Below, one piece after another: positions 54,861-62,713 of a stretch of DNA of 64,000 bases. The DNA lies in assembly GCA_902363595.1 (NCBI GenBank), contig CABJAP010000012.1, positions 90,179 to 154,178 of the forward strand. Reading direction: 5' to 3'. Position numbers and translations under genes: made by a program. The DNA is from Clostridia bacterium. Lineage in GTDB: Bacteria; Bacillota; Clostridia; Peptostreptococcales; Anaerovoracaceae. Numbering within the stretch: the first letter of the stretch is position 1; the number at the start of each line of letters is the position of its first letter. The notes below the pieces were generated by a model. It saw nothing but the letters and a program-made list of their open reading frames with translations, was not told the origin of the DNA and ran no database searches.

Positions 54861-56293
54861 TGATTGAGAAACTGAACCTGACTATGCTCACCGACTTTTA
54901 CGAAATAACCATGGCTAACGGTTATTTTGAGTCGGATATGGCAGATGATATCGCCTATTTCGATATGTTTTTCAGACAAATACCCGATGGAGGCGGTTAT
55001 GCCATCATGGCCGGGTTGGAGCAGGTCATAGACTATTTGAATAATTTGCATTTTACTGATGAAGATATTGCCTTTTTGGAAGAAAAGCATATTTTCAGCG
55101 ATCGTTTTTTAAAGTATTTGAAAGAGTTTCGCTTTGTATGCGATGTGTGGGCGATTCCGGAGGGAACGCCCATCTTTCCAGGGGAACCGCTGATCACAGT
55201 GCGGGGGCCGGTCATTCAGTCCCAGTTCGTGGAAACGATGATCCTTTTGCTGATCAACCACCAGAGTCTGATTGCCACAAAGGCTAACCGTATTGTGCGA
55301 GCAGCAGGCGGCAGGCCGGTCATGGAATTCGGGACCAGGCGGGCACACGGTGCTTCTGCGGCGATTTATGGAGCGCGGGCCGCTTATATCGGCGGATGTG
55401 CTGGAACGGCCTGCGCAATCGCAGACCGGGACTATGGAGTAGCGGCTCTGGGGACCATGGCTCACAGCTGGGTGCAGATGTATCCCAGCGAGTACGAGGC
55501 GTTCCGTAAATATGCGGAAATTTACCCGGATAACTGCACCTTGCTTGTGGATACTTACAATGTGCTAAAATCTGGCGTACCGGCGGCAATTCGGGTTTTC
55601 GACGAGATGAAGCCTGAGAATAAGGGGATCCGCATCGACAGCGGCGATGTGGCGTATCTGACCAAACGGGCGAGGAAGATGCTGGATGAAGCGGGGCACC
55701 AGGACTGCAAGATTGTAGTTTCCAATTCTCTCGATGAATATATCATTCAGGATGTCATTGTGGAAGGAGCCTGCATCGATTCTTTCGGCGTCGGTGAAAG
55801 GCTGATTACCTCCAAGTCCGAACCGGTTTTCGGCGGCGTCTATAAGCTGTCGGCTCTGGAAAAGGACGGAGTGATGATCCCCAAGATCAAGATCAGCGAA
55901 AACGTGGAAAAGATTACAAATCCGGGATTTAAGACCGTTTATCGCCTCTTTGACAAAGAAACGGACAAGACCATCGCAGATGTGATTACCCTGGACGGCG
56001 AGCCGGCTCCGGGAGGGGAAGACTATGTGATCTTCGATCCCCAGGCCATCTGGAAGCGGAAAAAGCTGAACAATTTTTATGCCAAAAATCTGCGGGTGCA
56101 GGTGTTTGACAAGGGCGAGTGCGTCTACGAGAGCCCGTCCATCGAGGAAATTAAAGCGTATTGCAGCCAGCAGGCAGCAGCCCTCTGGGACGAAACGCTC
56201 CGCTTTGAAAACCCGCAGCCCTATTACGTGGATCTTTCCAAGGAACTGTGGGAGATGAAAAATCATTTGATTGAGGAGTTTAACCGGTTGTAG
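54860..56293 (+). CDS. pncB: Nicotinate phosphoribosyltransferase
   Basis: 477 residues from ATG 54860 (GGAGGA 9 bases upstream), which overlaps the EamA stop codon. It makes nicotinate mononucleotide from nicotinate and PRPP in NAD salvage. TMLTDFYEITMANGYF, FGTRRAHGASAAIYGARAAY, GTMAHSWVQMY, LLVDTYNVLKSGVPAAI, RIDSGDVAYLTK and KSEPVFGGVYKL match the Firmicute-type enzyme. The length is normal and it ends at a bidirectional terminator. Confidence 0.95.
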   Translation: MIEKLNLTMLTDFYEITMANGYFESDMADDIAYFDMFFRQIPDGGGYAIMAGLEQVIDYLNNLHFTDEDIAFLEEKHIFSDRFLKYLKEFRFVCDVWAIPEGTPIFPGEPLITVRGPVIQSQFVETMILLLINHQSLIATKANRIVRAAGGRPVMEFGTRRAHGASAAIYGARAAYIGGCAGTACAIADRDYGVAALGTMAHSWVQMYPSEYEAFRKYAEIYPDNCTLLVDTYNVLKSGVPAAIRVFDEMKPENKGIRIDSGDVAYLTKRARKMLDEAGHQDCKIVVSNSLDEYIIQDVIVEGACIDSFGVGERLITSKSEPVFGGVYKLSALEKDGVMIPKIKISENVEKITNPGFKTVYRLFDKETDKTIADVITLDGEPAPGGEDYVIFDPQAIWKRKKLNNFYAKNLRVQVFDKGECVYESPSIEEIKAYCSQQAAALWDETLRFENPQPYYVDLSKELWEMKNHLIEEFNRL

Positions 56294-56298
56294 AAACG

Positions 56299-56355
56299 AA
56301 AAAGGGGCCGCGCCCAGCTAGTTTGATTCTCTAGCTTGTGCACCGGCCCTTTTTT
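56299..56355. terminator. Bidirectional terminator
   Basis: AAAAAGGGGCCG (56299-56310) pairs with CGGCCCTTTTTT (56344-56355), one bulge, with an inner AGCTAG/CTAGCT stem. It lies between convergent pncB and fba. Confidence 0.85.
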
Positions 56356-56365
56356 AATGTGTGGA

Positions 56366-57295
56366 TTATTTAATATTGGATGCGTTGAGTACGTTTTTGA
56401 TCTTGTGCTGTACCATGCCTTTGATTGCGTCTCTGGCAGGGCCAAGATACTTTCTCGGGTCAAAATCAGCCGGATGCTCGGCCAGATGCTTGCGAATTTC
56501 AGCAGTCATAGCAAGTCTAAGATCTGTGTCAATGTTGACTTTGCACACACCATGCTTTGCCGCCTCTTTAATCATATCTTCAGGAACGCCCTGTGCTCCC
56601 GGAATGTCGCCGCCGTAGTCATTGCATTTTTTAACGAACTCCGGCAGAACGGTGGATGCTCCGTGGAGAACCAGCGGTGTATCTGGGATCAGAGAATGGA
56701 TTTTTTTCAGTCTTTCAAAATCCAGATATGGCTCGCCTTTGAATTTGTATGCTCCGTGGCTGGTGCCGATGGCAACGGCCAACGAATCGACCCCCGTCTT
56801 TTCTACGAACTCAGCGGCTTCTTCGGGAACCGTAAAGGTTGCGGAACGTGCATCAACGTTGATGTTATCTTCAATTCCGGCCAGTTTTCCCAGCTCGGCT
56901 TCTACGACCACGCCTTTGCTATGGGCATATTCAACGACCTCTTTTGTCAGCCGAATATTCTCTTCAAAGGGATGTTTGGAACCGTCGATCATAACCGATG
57001 TGAATCCATCGTCAACGCATTTTTTGCAAATGTCAAAATCTTCTCCATGATCCAGATGCAGAGCAATATCCAAATCCGTGTCTAAAATCGCAGCTTCAAC
57101 CAGCTTCACCAGATATACAGGCTTGGCGTATTTGCGTGCGCCTGCGGAAACCTGCAGGATCAGAGAAGTCTTTTCTTCCTTTGCGGCTTCTACGATTCCC
57201 TGGATGATTTCCATATTATTTACATTGAAAGCACCAACTGCATAATCGTTTTTTAATGCCTTCGCGAACATTTCTTTTGTGGTTACTAACGCCAT
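56366..57295 (-). CDS. fba: Class II fructose-1,6-bisphosphate aldolase
   Basis: 309 residues, AGGAGG before the ATG on the minus strand. Splits fructose-1,6-bisphosphate in glycolysis, using zinc. MALVTTKEMFAKALKNDYAV, GAFNVNNMEIIQGIVEAA, HLDHGEDFDICKKCVDDGF (zinc His and catalytic Asp), MIDGSKHPFEENI, EAELGKLAGIED and LVLHGAST are family motifs. Monocistronic by layout, with a TATAAT -10 and a palindrome just above. Confidence 0.97.
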   Translation of the reverse strand: MALVTTKEMFAKALKNDYAVGAFNVNNMEIIQGIVEAAKEEKTSLILQVSAGARKYAKPVYLVKLVEAAILDTDLDIALHLDHGEDFDICKKCVDDGFTSVMIDGSKHPFEENIRLTKEVVEYAHSKGVVVEAELGKLAGIEDNINVDARSATFTVPEEAAEFVEKTGVDSLAVAIGTSHGAYKFKGEPYLDFERLKKIHSLIPDTPLVLHGASTVLPEFVKKCNDYGGDIPGAQGVPEDMIKEAAKHGVCKVNIDTDLRLAMTAEIRKHLAEHPADFDPRKYLGPARDAIKGMVQHKIKNVLNASNIK

Positions 57296-57313
57296 ATCGA
57301 TCCTCCTAATTTC

Positions 57314-57336
57314 ATAATGATAGTATCATTATTATA
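57314..57336 (-). promoter_or_regulatory. -10 box and 19-bp palindrome upstream of fba
   Basis: On the minus strand TATAAT (57336-57331) is overlapped by the perfect palindrome ATAATGATAGTATCATTAT (57314-57332) at the expected transcription start. It looks like an operator. It resembles a Fur-type box but with two extra central bases. Confidence 0.6.
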
Positions 57337-57372
57337 CACCGAATGGAGGAAAAAACCTACTGTTTTATTGAG

Positions 57373-57738
57373 CTATTTGGAATTTTGGCCATTGCCCAGC
57401 ATGGATAGAATCGGACCCAGCGTTTGCATTGCACTCTGCAGATCGATATTGGGCAGGGACGGTGCAGCGGGCTGCGGGCCAGGCTCCTGTTCTTCTATGG
57501 ATTCAGCGGGAAGGGGAATGTGGGCCGAGGCCGGTGCTGGAAGAGAAGCTGATCCGGACAGACTGCTGCCCATACGGCTCAGCTGGTTGACTTTTTCCAG
57601 CGTATTCACCGCCCCATGCAGCTGGTCAAGAACATGATCCAGTTTGATGGGAGCACCGCCGCCGGACATGCCGGACATACCAGGTATACGGCCGCCTCCT
57701 GCCGCCGCGGCCAGTAATAATAAAGCTAAAGGATTCAT
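57373..57738 (-). CDS. Small hypothetical protein, hydrophobic N-terminus and Pro-rich middle
   Basis: 121 residues, GGAGG 8 bases before the ATG on the minus strand. It begins MNPLALLLLAAAAGGGRIPG, followed by a Gly/Met stretch, an amphipathic helix (DHVLDQLHGAVNTLEKVNQL), a Pro/Ala/Glu-rich linker and a final helix LQSAMQTLGPILSMLGNG. I recognise no family. The short hydrophobic start lacks a typical charged N-region, so secretion is doubtful. Confidence 0.72.
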   Translation of the reverse strand: MNPLALLLLAAAAGGGRIPGMSGMSGGGAPIKLDHVLDQLHGAVNTLEKVNQLSRMGSSLSGSASLPAPASAHIPLPAESIEEQEPGPQPAAPSLPNIDLQSAMQTLGPILSMLGNGQNSK

Positions 57739-57852
57739 CTATGTAACCTCCATATTCTATAAACTTTAATATATTATGTGAATTATGATGTCTTTGTGCA
57801 GGATCCGCGCATATATATGTGGTAGTAGAAATTTGTAAAAACGGAGGGTAAC

Positions 57853-58107
57853 ATGGACAATAAAGTTCTTATGGATCTGGCAAGGCAGCTGGGGCTGCCG
57901 GAGGAGTCCGCAGAAGCTAAGGCTAAGGAATATATGGGAAAGAGCGATGATGAGATTCTGCGGGAGATCAAAAAAATCAAAATGGTGATTAAAAGGGATA
58001 AAAAGACGTATGCCAAACAGATGCAGACACTGAAGGCTCTGGCTGCTACGATGAACGGGCAGCAAAAAGCCCGATTACAAAAGATTATCGAGGTGCTGGA
58101 GTCGTAA
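57853..58107 (+). CDS. Small hypothetical helical protein
   Basis: 84 residues, ACGGAGGGT before the ATG. Entirely charged and helical, with repeated Lys/Glu pattern (DDEILREIKKIKMVIKRDKK) and no Cys or hydrophobic core segments. It is divergent from the neighbouring small gene at 57373. Function unknown. Confidence 0.75.
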   Translation: MDNKVLMDLARQLGLPEESAEAKAKEYMGKSDDEILREIKKIKMVIKRDKKTYAKQMQTLKALAATMNGQQKARLQKIIEVLES

Positions 58108-58182
58108 ACGTTGAGTCGGCTGTCTTTTAAATAAGCGCTGCCGAATCTGTTTCTGATCGTGAATTGAAAATTTTAACATTAT

Positions 58183-58271
58183 CAAAAAGGAGCCGCTGGA
58201 TACTAACGCGGGGGACACCCCGATTGCAGGACAAAATCCTACCTCGTTACCTTCCAATGCGGGTCCTTTTT
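58183..58271. ncRNA. Possible structured RNA element
   Basis: AAAAAGGA-G-CCGC (from 58183) pairs with GCGG-G-TCCTTTTT (to 58271), closing an 89-base unit. It contains CGGGG-GACA-CCCCG and AGGA-CAAAA-TCCT hairpins, a multibranched layout. The T-rich end also makes it terminator-like after the gene at 57853. I could not match it to a known RNA class. Confidence 0.45.
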
Positions 58272-58308
58272 GTAGTTAATGTCCGGAAAAAACTTGAAAA
58301 TTATTTTG

Positions 58309-58415
58309 AAATTTACGCATTTTTCAACGATCGGCCCCTCATCAACTAGCTTGTCAGCAGTCAGGTCCTCATTTTTTCAAGGAAGAGGAGCCGCAAACCT
58401 AAAACTCTGCGTAAA
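58309..58415. repeat. Interspersed inverted-end repeat, copy 4 (107 bp)
   Basis: AAATTTACGCA (58309-58319) and TGCGTAAA (58408-58415) are the inverted ends. TTTTTCAACGATCGGCCCC on the left and GAGCCGCAAACCTAAAACTC on the right match the other copies with more divergence. Confidence 0.8.
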
Positions 58416-58537
58416 AAACGTGAAATTTTGCAGAAGTTTTCTGGAAATTGGCGCCTGCCCCGTTTGAACTACTTAACTGGCTCAGATGGGGGCGGCCTGA
58501 TCAGGCATAAACCTTTTTCTCTACAGAAAACCAACAA

Positions 58538-58640
58538 AATAGAACCCCTTCACGGAACCTATCCTCAAAAAAGAGATATGGACCTATTAGGAAGAGGGTT
58601 CTATTACTGTTAATAGTATGCACGGAATTTACAAAAAAAT
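58538..58640. repeat. Structured repeat, copy A of a diverged pair
   Basis: ATAGAACCC pairs with GGGTTCTAT, enclosing a second stem-loop. The sequence TGTTAATAGTATGCACGG and an A-rich tail follow. It matches copy B at about 58900-59008 in order and spacing, while the inner stem bases differ. Confidence 0.65.
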
Positions 58641-58899
58641 CAAAACAGAAAAGCAGCCGCAGCATTCGATCAACATTTCTAAAAGAATTTCATAGCAGTT
58701 CAGAATGCAAGAGAATTTTAATAAGTGATGACTAAGTCAATAAAAAAAGTCCCCGATATCAAGCGTTATCTCAAGCAATGCCAGACAACTCATACTTGTC
58801 CGCCGGAGGCTTTTTTAATAATGTATCAGAAGTTTAGCGGAAAATCAATATCGGGATATCATTGCCCCGATTGAGCGTTTTATAAAAATACAGACATAA

Positions 58900-59008
58900 A
58901 AATAGAACCCCTTGACGGAACTTACACCTCGAAAGGCGACGAGGACCTATTACAAGCGGGTTCTATGCTTGTTAATCGTATACACTGGTTTTACACGAAA
59001 AATCAAGG
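58900..59008. repeat. Structured repeat, copy B of a diverged pair
   Basis: AGAACCCCTTGACGGAAC, inner stem CCTCG/CGAGG, GGACCTATTA and GGGTTCT, then TGTTAATCGTATACACTGG. The conserved parts are shared with copy A. The 260 bases between the copies hold an inverted CCCCGATAT / ATATCGGG pair and no gene. Confidence 0.65.
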
Positions 59009-59029
59009 GTGTTTTTGTTTAGCCGCCTG

Positions 59030-59386
59030 TCAGGAACCAACCCCCGGCGCTGCAATGCCAGCAACCGTAATAGACTTTGTCAGCGCCGCAGAAGGCACAG
59101 TTGTGGCTTCTGTTGGAGCAGTAGCCTCCGGAGCAGTTGTGGCTTCGGTCGGCACAGTCGTTGCATCTGTTGGCGCAGTTGTGGCCGGAACAGTTGTTTC
59201 AGTCGCCGATGATTCGGATGATGCCTCCGCTGCGGAGCTGGGCTGAGAGGCTGCATCCACCAATGTCTGCGGATAAGCCATGATGTTTCCAATCCGTACA
59301 TATATAATAAAGGCTGCGGCAGCCAATATGATCAAAGCAACAACAATATCATTTTTATCATAAAAAAAGTCTTTTATTCGATTCAT
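59030..59386 (-). CDS. Single-pass membrane protein with Thr/Ala/Pro repeat tail
   Basis: 118 residues, AAGGAGA before the ATG on the minus strand. After MNRIKDFFYDKND comes one membrane helix (IVVALIILAAAAFIIYVRIG), then a low-complexity region of TTAPT-, TTVPTEA- and TAPEA-like repeats, probably extracytoplasmic. The end (SITVAGIAAPGVGS) resembles the start of a folded domain, and the stop lies about 20 bases from repeat copy B, so the gene may be truncated. The N-terminus recalls short MltG-like membrane proteins of Clostridia, but this is weak. Confidence 0.7.
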   Translation of the reverse strand: MNRIKDFFYDKNDIVVALIILAAAAFIIYVRIGNIMAYPQTLVDAASQPSSAAEASSESSATETTVPATTAPTDATTVPTEATTAPEATAPTEATTVPSAALTKSITVAGIAAPGVGS

Positions 59387-59513
59387 AGGACAATCTCCTT
59401 CACAAAATACCTCCTTCCTAGATTACCATATTTCGACCTATTTCTCAAACGCAAAATTATGAAATTTTCTTCACATATTGGATATTTATATATATTTTAG
59501 CAGCCGTTTGTTG

Positions 59514-59519
59514 TATAAT
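59514..59519 (+). promoter_or_regulatory. -10 box implying a leaderless transcript
   Basis: A perfect TATAAT ends 7 bases before the ATG at 59527, and no Shine-Dalgarno sequence precedes that ATG. No good -35 box is visible. Confidence 0.5.
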
Positions 59520-59526
59520 AAATCCC

Positions 59527-60495
59527 ATGGTGAAAATAACAATAACAAAAAACGAAAGCAGCCAGCGGCTGGATCGCTTTTTAAAAAAATATCTGAAAAA
59601 TGCTCCTTTGAGCCACATCTACAAGCTGATCCGTAAGGATTTGAAGGTCAATGGAAAACGAGCCAAAATCGATACCATGCTGGAAGAAGGCGATGAACTG
59701 AGCCTGTACATGAGCCAGGAGCAGATCGACCAATACTTAAAGCCGAAAAAGACTAACCAGGCCAAAAGGCAGTTTGGCATTGCCTATGAAGACGAAAATC
59801 TAATCATTGTGGAAAAACCCTTTGGGCTTTTGACCCACGGCGATGCTTCAGAGAAGAAAAACACGCTGGCAAACCAGGTGTGCGGATATCTGCAGCAAAA
59901 GGGTGAATACAATCCGGGCCGGGAACGGACCTTCGTCCCATCGCCGGTGAATCGTCTGGACCGGAATACGACAGGGCTGGTGCTGTTCGGCAAGAACAGC
60001 GACTCCCTTCAGGTTTTGAATAAAATGATCCGGGAGCGGGGCCAAATCAGCAAACAGTATTTGACCATTGTGGCCGGAAACATGGACAGCCCTCTAGTGC
60101 TGGCGGATCGAATGGAAAAGGATGAAACCAACAACCTGGTAAAAGTGCTGCCAAAGGATGACCAGCGGGGCAAACTGATGCAGACTGTCGCCCGGCCGAT
60201 TCGGACAAAAGGCGGTTTTACACTGGTAGAGGTGGAACTGATTACCGGAAGAACGCATCAAATTCGGGCCCATTTAGAGCAGGCCGGCTTCCCGATCATC
60301 GGAGACATGAAATATGGCGACCGAAGAGTCAATGATAAAGTCAGAAAACGATTCGGACTGAATACCCAGCTTCTGCATGCGCAGACGCTTGCGTTCAGAA
60401 AAGTCGAGCCGCCGCTGGAATATATGCAGGGCAAGGAAGTGCAGGCGCAGCTGCCGCCGGCTTTCGAAAGAATAAAAAAGGAAATATTTGATTAA
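59527..60495 (+). CDS. RluC/RluD-family rRNA pseudouridine synthase
   Basis: 322 residues. An N-terminal S4 RNA-binding domain (ESSQRLDRFLKKYLKNAPLS ... KVNGKRAKIDTMLEEGDEL) precedes the catalytic domain. The motif VNRLDRNTTGLVLFG holds the catalytic Asp of the HRLDxxTSG box (Asn replaces His). GRTHQIRAHLEQAGFPIIGD and LHAQTLAF are also typical. It converts specific uridines of 23S rRNA to pseudouridine; the exact sites cannot be told. Start is ATG 59527 because the S4 domain begins at once; no ribosome site is seen. Confidence 0.93.
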   Translation: MVKITITKNESSQRLDRFLKKYLKNAPLSHIYKLIRKDLKVNGKRAKIDTMLEEGDELSLYMSQEQIDQYLKPKKTNQAKRQFGIAYEDENLIIVEKPFGLLTHGDASEKKNTLANQVCGYLQQKGEYNPGRERTFVPSPVNRLDRNTTGLVLFGKNSDSLQVLNKMIRERGQISKQYLTIVAGNMDSPLVLADRMEKDETNNLVKVLPKDDQRGKLMQTVARPIRTKGGFTLVEVELITGRTHQIRAHLEQAGFPIIGDMKYGDRRVNDKVRKRFGLNTQLLHAQTLAFRKVEPPLEYMQGKEVQAQLPPAFERIKKEIFD

Positions 60496-60517
60496 GATAG
60501 AGTTGAGGAGAGTTTCG

Positions 60518-61066
60518 ATGTCACAGAACAGTCAGTATCAGGATCAGGTTTCGTGGAGGCGCAAATACCGGCCGTATATCGTTGCCGGCGTTTTAGCTTT
60601 CGTCCTGACCATGTTCGTCGCCCCTGAAATCAATGAAGGAACTGCTATGGAACCGACAATCAAGGACGGGCAAGTTTTAATCATTACCAAGACGTCATAT
60701 TCCGCCAAGCGTGGGCAGCCTGATCTGGGGCAGGTCGTTATATTAGATAAAACCCTGGCACCAGAAGTCTATGAAGATAATATTATAAGCAGAGTAGTAG
60801 GTTTGCCCGGAGATACGGTTGAAATTAAAGATGGAAACGTTTATAGAAACGGTAAAGCATATGTGACTGACAGCGGAATCGCCGGTGCCGACGGCAGCCT
60901 GAAAGTCACGGTCAGTGAGGATGATGTATTTCTTCTTTCCGACAATCGCAGCCAGGCAGATATGGACAGCAGAAATAAGAAGCTGGGTACGGTCAATATG
61001 AGAGATATAAAGGGAAATGTAAAGGTTTCAATCTGGCCCTTCTCCACCTTTGGAGGCATTGATTGA
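60518..61066 (+). CDS. Signal peptidase I-like pseudoenzyme (tandem copy 1)
   Basis: 182 residues from ATG 60518 (GAGGAG 7 bases upstream). One N-terminal membrane anchor (YIVAGVLAFVLTMFVAP), then an S26-type fold. Both catalytic residues are replaced: the SMEPT Ser is Ala43 (NEGTAMEPTI, codon GCT at 60644) and the Lys before RVVGLPGD is Ser91 (codon AGC at 60788). Other boxes (LLSDNRSQADMDSR) are kept. It is therefore expected to lack peptidase activity and may bind or regulate the active neighbours. It overlaps copy 2 by one base. Confidence 0.9.
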   Translation: MSQNSQYQDQVSWRRKYRPYIVAGVLAFVLTMFVAPEINEGTAMEPTIKDGQVLIITKTSYSAKRGQPDLGQVVILDKTLAPEVYEDNIISRVVGLPGDTVEIKDGNVYRNGKAYVTDSGIAGADGSLKVTVSEDDVFLLSDNRSQADMDSRNKKLGTVNMRDIKGNVKVSIWPFSTFGGID

Positions 61067-61578
61067 TGCGGGAATGGATAAAAGATTTGGTACTGGCGGC
61101 CGTTATTGTAATAGCCGTATTGGTGTTTGTCAAACCGACAATTGTCAGCGGCAGTTCCATGGAACCGACCATGCAGGATCACAATTTTCTCTTAGTCAGC
61201 AGACAGGCCTATACCTTTGGAGACGAGCAGCGGGGCGATATTATCGTTTTTAAATCCGACCTGCTGGATGAAAAGGGGAAAAAGAAGTTGTTAGTCAAGC
61301 GGATCATTGGCCTTCCGGGAGACTCGATTACGATTAAAGATGGCAGCGTTGCTGTCAATGGAACCCAGCTGCAGGAGAAATACACGCAGCAAGACCAGAC
61401 CCAGGGAGAACTGAGCGACTATCTGGTTCCCGATAATGCTCTATTTGTTCTGGGGGATAATCGGGATGTCAGTTTGGACAGTCGTTTTTCGGAAGTTGGA
61501 TGTGTAAATGAGGAGAAAGTCGTCGGAAAGGTATTCCTGAGGCTCTATCCGTTTCATGAAATAGGAGGACTTAACTAA
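61066..61578 (+). CDS. lepB: Signal peptidase I (tandem copy 2)
   Basis: 170 residues from ATG 61066, overlapping the copy 1 stop (TGATG), GGAGG 9 bases upstream. It cleaves signal peptides of secreted proteins at the outer membrane face. N-terminal anchor DLVLAAVIVIAVLVFVKPTI, Ser31 in SGSSMEPTM, Lys78 in LVKRIIGLPGD, and LGDNRDVSLDSR. All catalytic parts are intact; compact Firmicute (SipS-like) size. Closest relative is copy 3. Confidence 0.95.
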   Translation: MREWIKDLVLAAVIVIAVLVFVKPTIVSGSSMEPTMQDHNFLLVSRQAYTFGDEQRGDIIVFKSDLLDEKGKKKLLVKRIIGLPGDSITIKDGSVAVNGTQLQEKYTQQDQTQGELSDYLVPDNALFVLGDNRDVSLDSRFSEVGCVNEEKVVGKVFLRLYPFHEIGGLN

Positions 61579-61593
61579 AGGGAGTTAGCATTT

Positions 61594-62106
61594 ATGAAAG
61601 GCTTAATAAGAGACATTTTAATTGCGCTGGTAATCGTTATTGCAATTACGCTGATCATCAAACCAACGATTGTAAAAGAAAGCTCCATGCAGCCGACGCT
61701 GTATGAAAACAACTATTTGCTGGTTAATAAACAGGCTTACCGGTTTGGAGATGAAAAACGGGGAGATATCATTGTATTTCGATCGGATCTGGAAAATGAA
61801 AAGGGCGATAAAAAGCTGCTGATCAAGCGAATCATCGGCCTGCCGGGAGATACTATAACCATTGGCGATGGAAAGGTGATCCTCAATGGAACAGAACTTC
61901 ATGAGGATTATACACTGGAGGGCGAGACGATGGGTGAACTGGATAACTTTACGGTCCCCGAAGGCCAGCTGTTCGTTATGGGTGATAACAGACGGGTCAG
62001 CGTTGACAGCCGCTCCGAAGAAGTAGGCTGCGTCGATGAAAGCAGAGTCATGGGCAAAGCATTCCTCAGACTGTATCCCTTCAATGAAATTGGAGGACTC
62101 TACTAG
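61594..62106 (+). CDS. lepB: Signal peptidase I (tandem copy 3)
   Basis: 170 residues, GGGAG before the ATG. Same layout and length as copy 2: anchor DILIALVIVIAITLIIKPTI, Ser31 in KESSMQPTL, Lys78 in LIKRIIGLPGD, MGDNRRVSVDSR. Catalytic dyad intact. The high similarity to copy 2 points to a recent tandem duplication. Confidence 0.95.
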   Translation: MKGLIRDILIALVIVIAITLIIKPTIVKESSMQPTLYENNYLLVNKQAYRFGDEKRGDIIVFRSDLENEKGDKKLLIKRIIGLPGDTITIGDGKVILNGTELHEDYTLEGETMGELDNFTVPEGQLFVMGDNRRVSVDSRSEEVGCVDESRVMGKAFLRLYPFNEIGGLY

Positions 62107-62210
62107 ACATAAACTGTTTTCATACATAATTCCTACATAGGAGATTGTTTCCGCCGGCAGTTTCAGGCAGAAACCCTCTCACGCTTTAAGATAAAGGAAA
62201 ACGATGTGTA

Positions 62211-62708
62211 ATGAAAACCGGATATAAAAAATGGATTGTCTTTCTTTCAGCAGGGCTTTTGGGAATTCTTGCGGCACTTGCCCTCACATGCGCCTTTTCC
62301 GTACGCTCTGTCCAGGGAAATTCCATGGAACCTGCCGTAACAAAAGGTGAGCATGTAATCATCAATAAATTGGCTTATTTCTATGACCAGCCCCGGCAGG
62401 GAGATGTGGTGGCTTTTCCATGCAGTGTATACAGTGAAGATGGGGAAGGCAGCACCTTGATTAGGCGGGTGGTGGCCACAGAGGGGGATCAGGTTGAAAT
62501 CGAGGACGGAGCCTTGTATATCAATGGGGAGCTTTTCGACCGATATGCATCGGATCCGGTGTATATGGAGACGATGGAAAAGGTTACCATCGACAAGGGA
62601 AATGTATTCGTGCTCAGTGATAACAGGAGCGCTGTGCTGGACAGCCGGGATCAGGCCGTTGGTCAGTTAAAGATCAGCGAATTGATTGGAAAAGTTTGTT
62701 TTAAATAA
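62211..62708 (+). CDS. Signal peptidase I paralogue with Lys-to-Arg change (tandem copy 4)
   Basis: 165 residues. N-terminal anchor [20 protein letters not shown], catalytic-position Ser38 in QGNSMEPAV, and [14 protein letters not shown]. The general-base Lys is replaced by Arg85 ([11 protein letters not shown], codon AGG at 62463), and the usual GLPGD is ATEGD. Activity is doubtful or altered. It is the most diverged of the four copies and is separated from copy 3 by about 100 bases. Confidence 0.88.
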   Translation: MKTGYKKWIVFLSAGLLGILAALALTCAFSVRSVQGNSMEPAVTKGEHVIINKLAYFYDQPRQGDVVAFPCSVYSEDGEGSTLIRRVVATEGDQVEIEDGALYINGELFDRYASDPVYMETMEKVTIDKGNVFVLSDNRSAVLDSRDQAVGQLKISELIGKVCFK

Positions 62709-62713
62709 AATGG

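Noticed and set aside
57314..57332. Fur/PerR box at fba
   Set aside because: The half-sites match but the centre is two bases too wide for the usual Fur dyad, so the regulator is left unnamed.
58965..59246. Plus-strand open frame of 93 codons rich in Val/Ala/Ser repeats
   Set aside because: It is the antisense of the Thr/Pro repeat gene at 59030-59386, which has the better ribosome site and a membrane helix.
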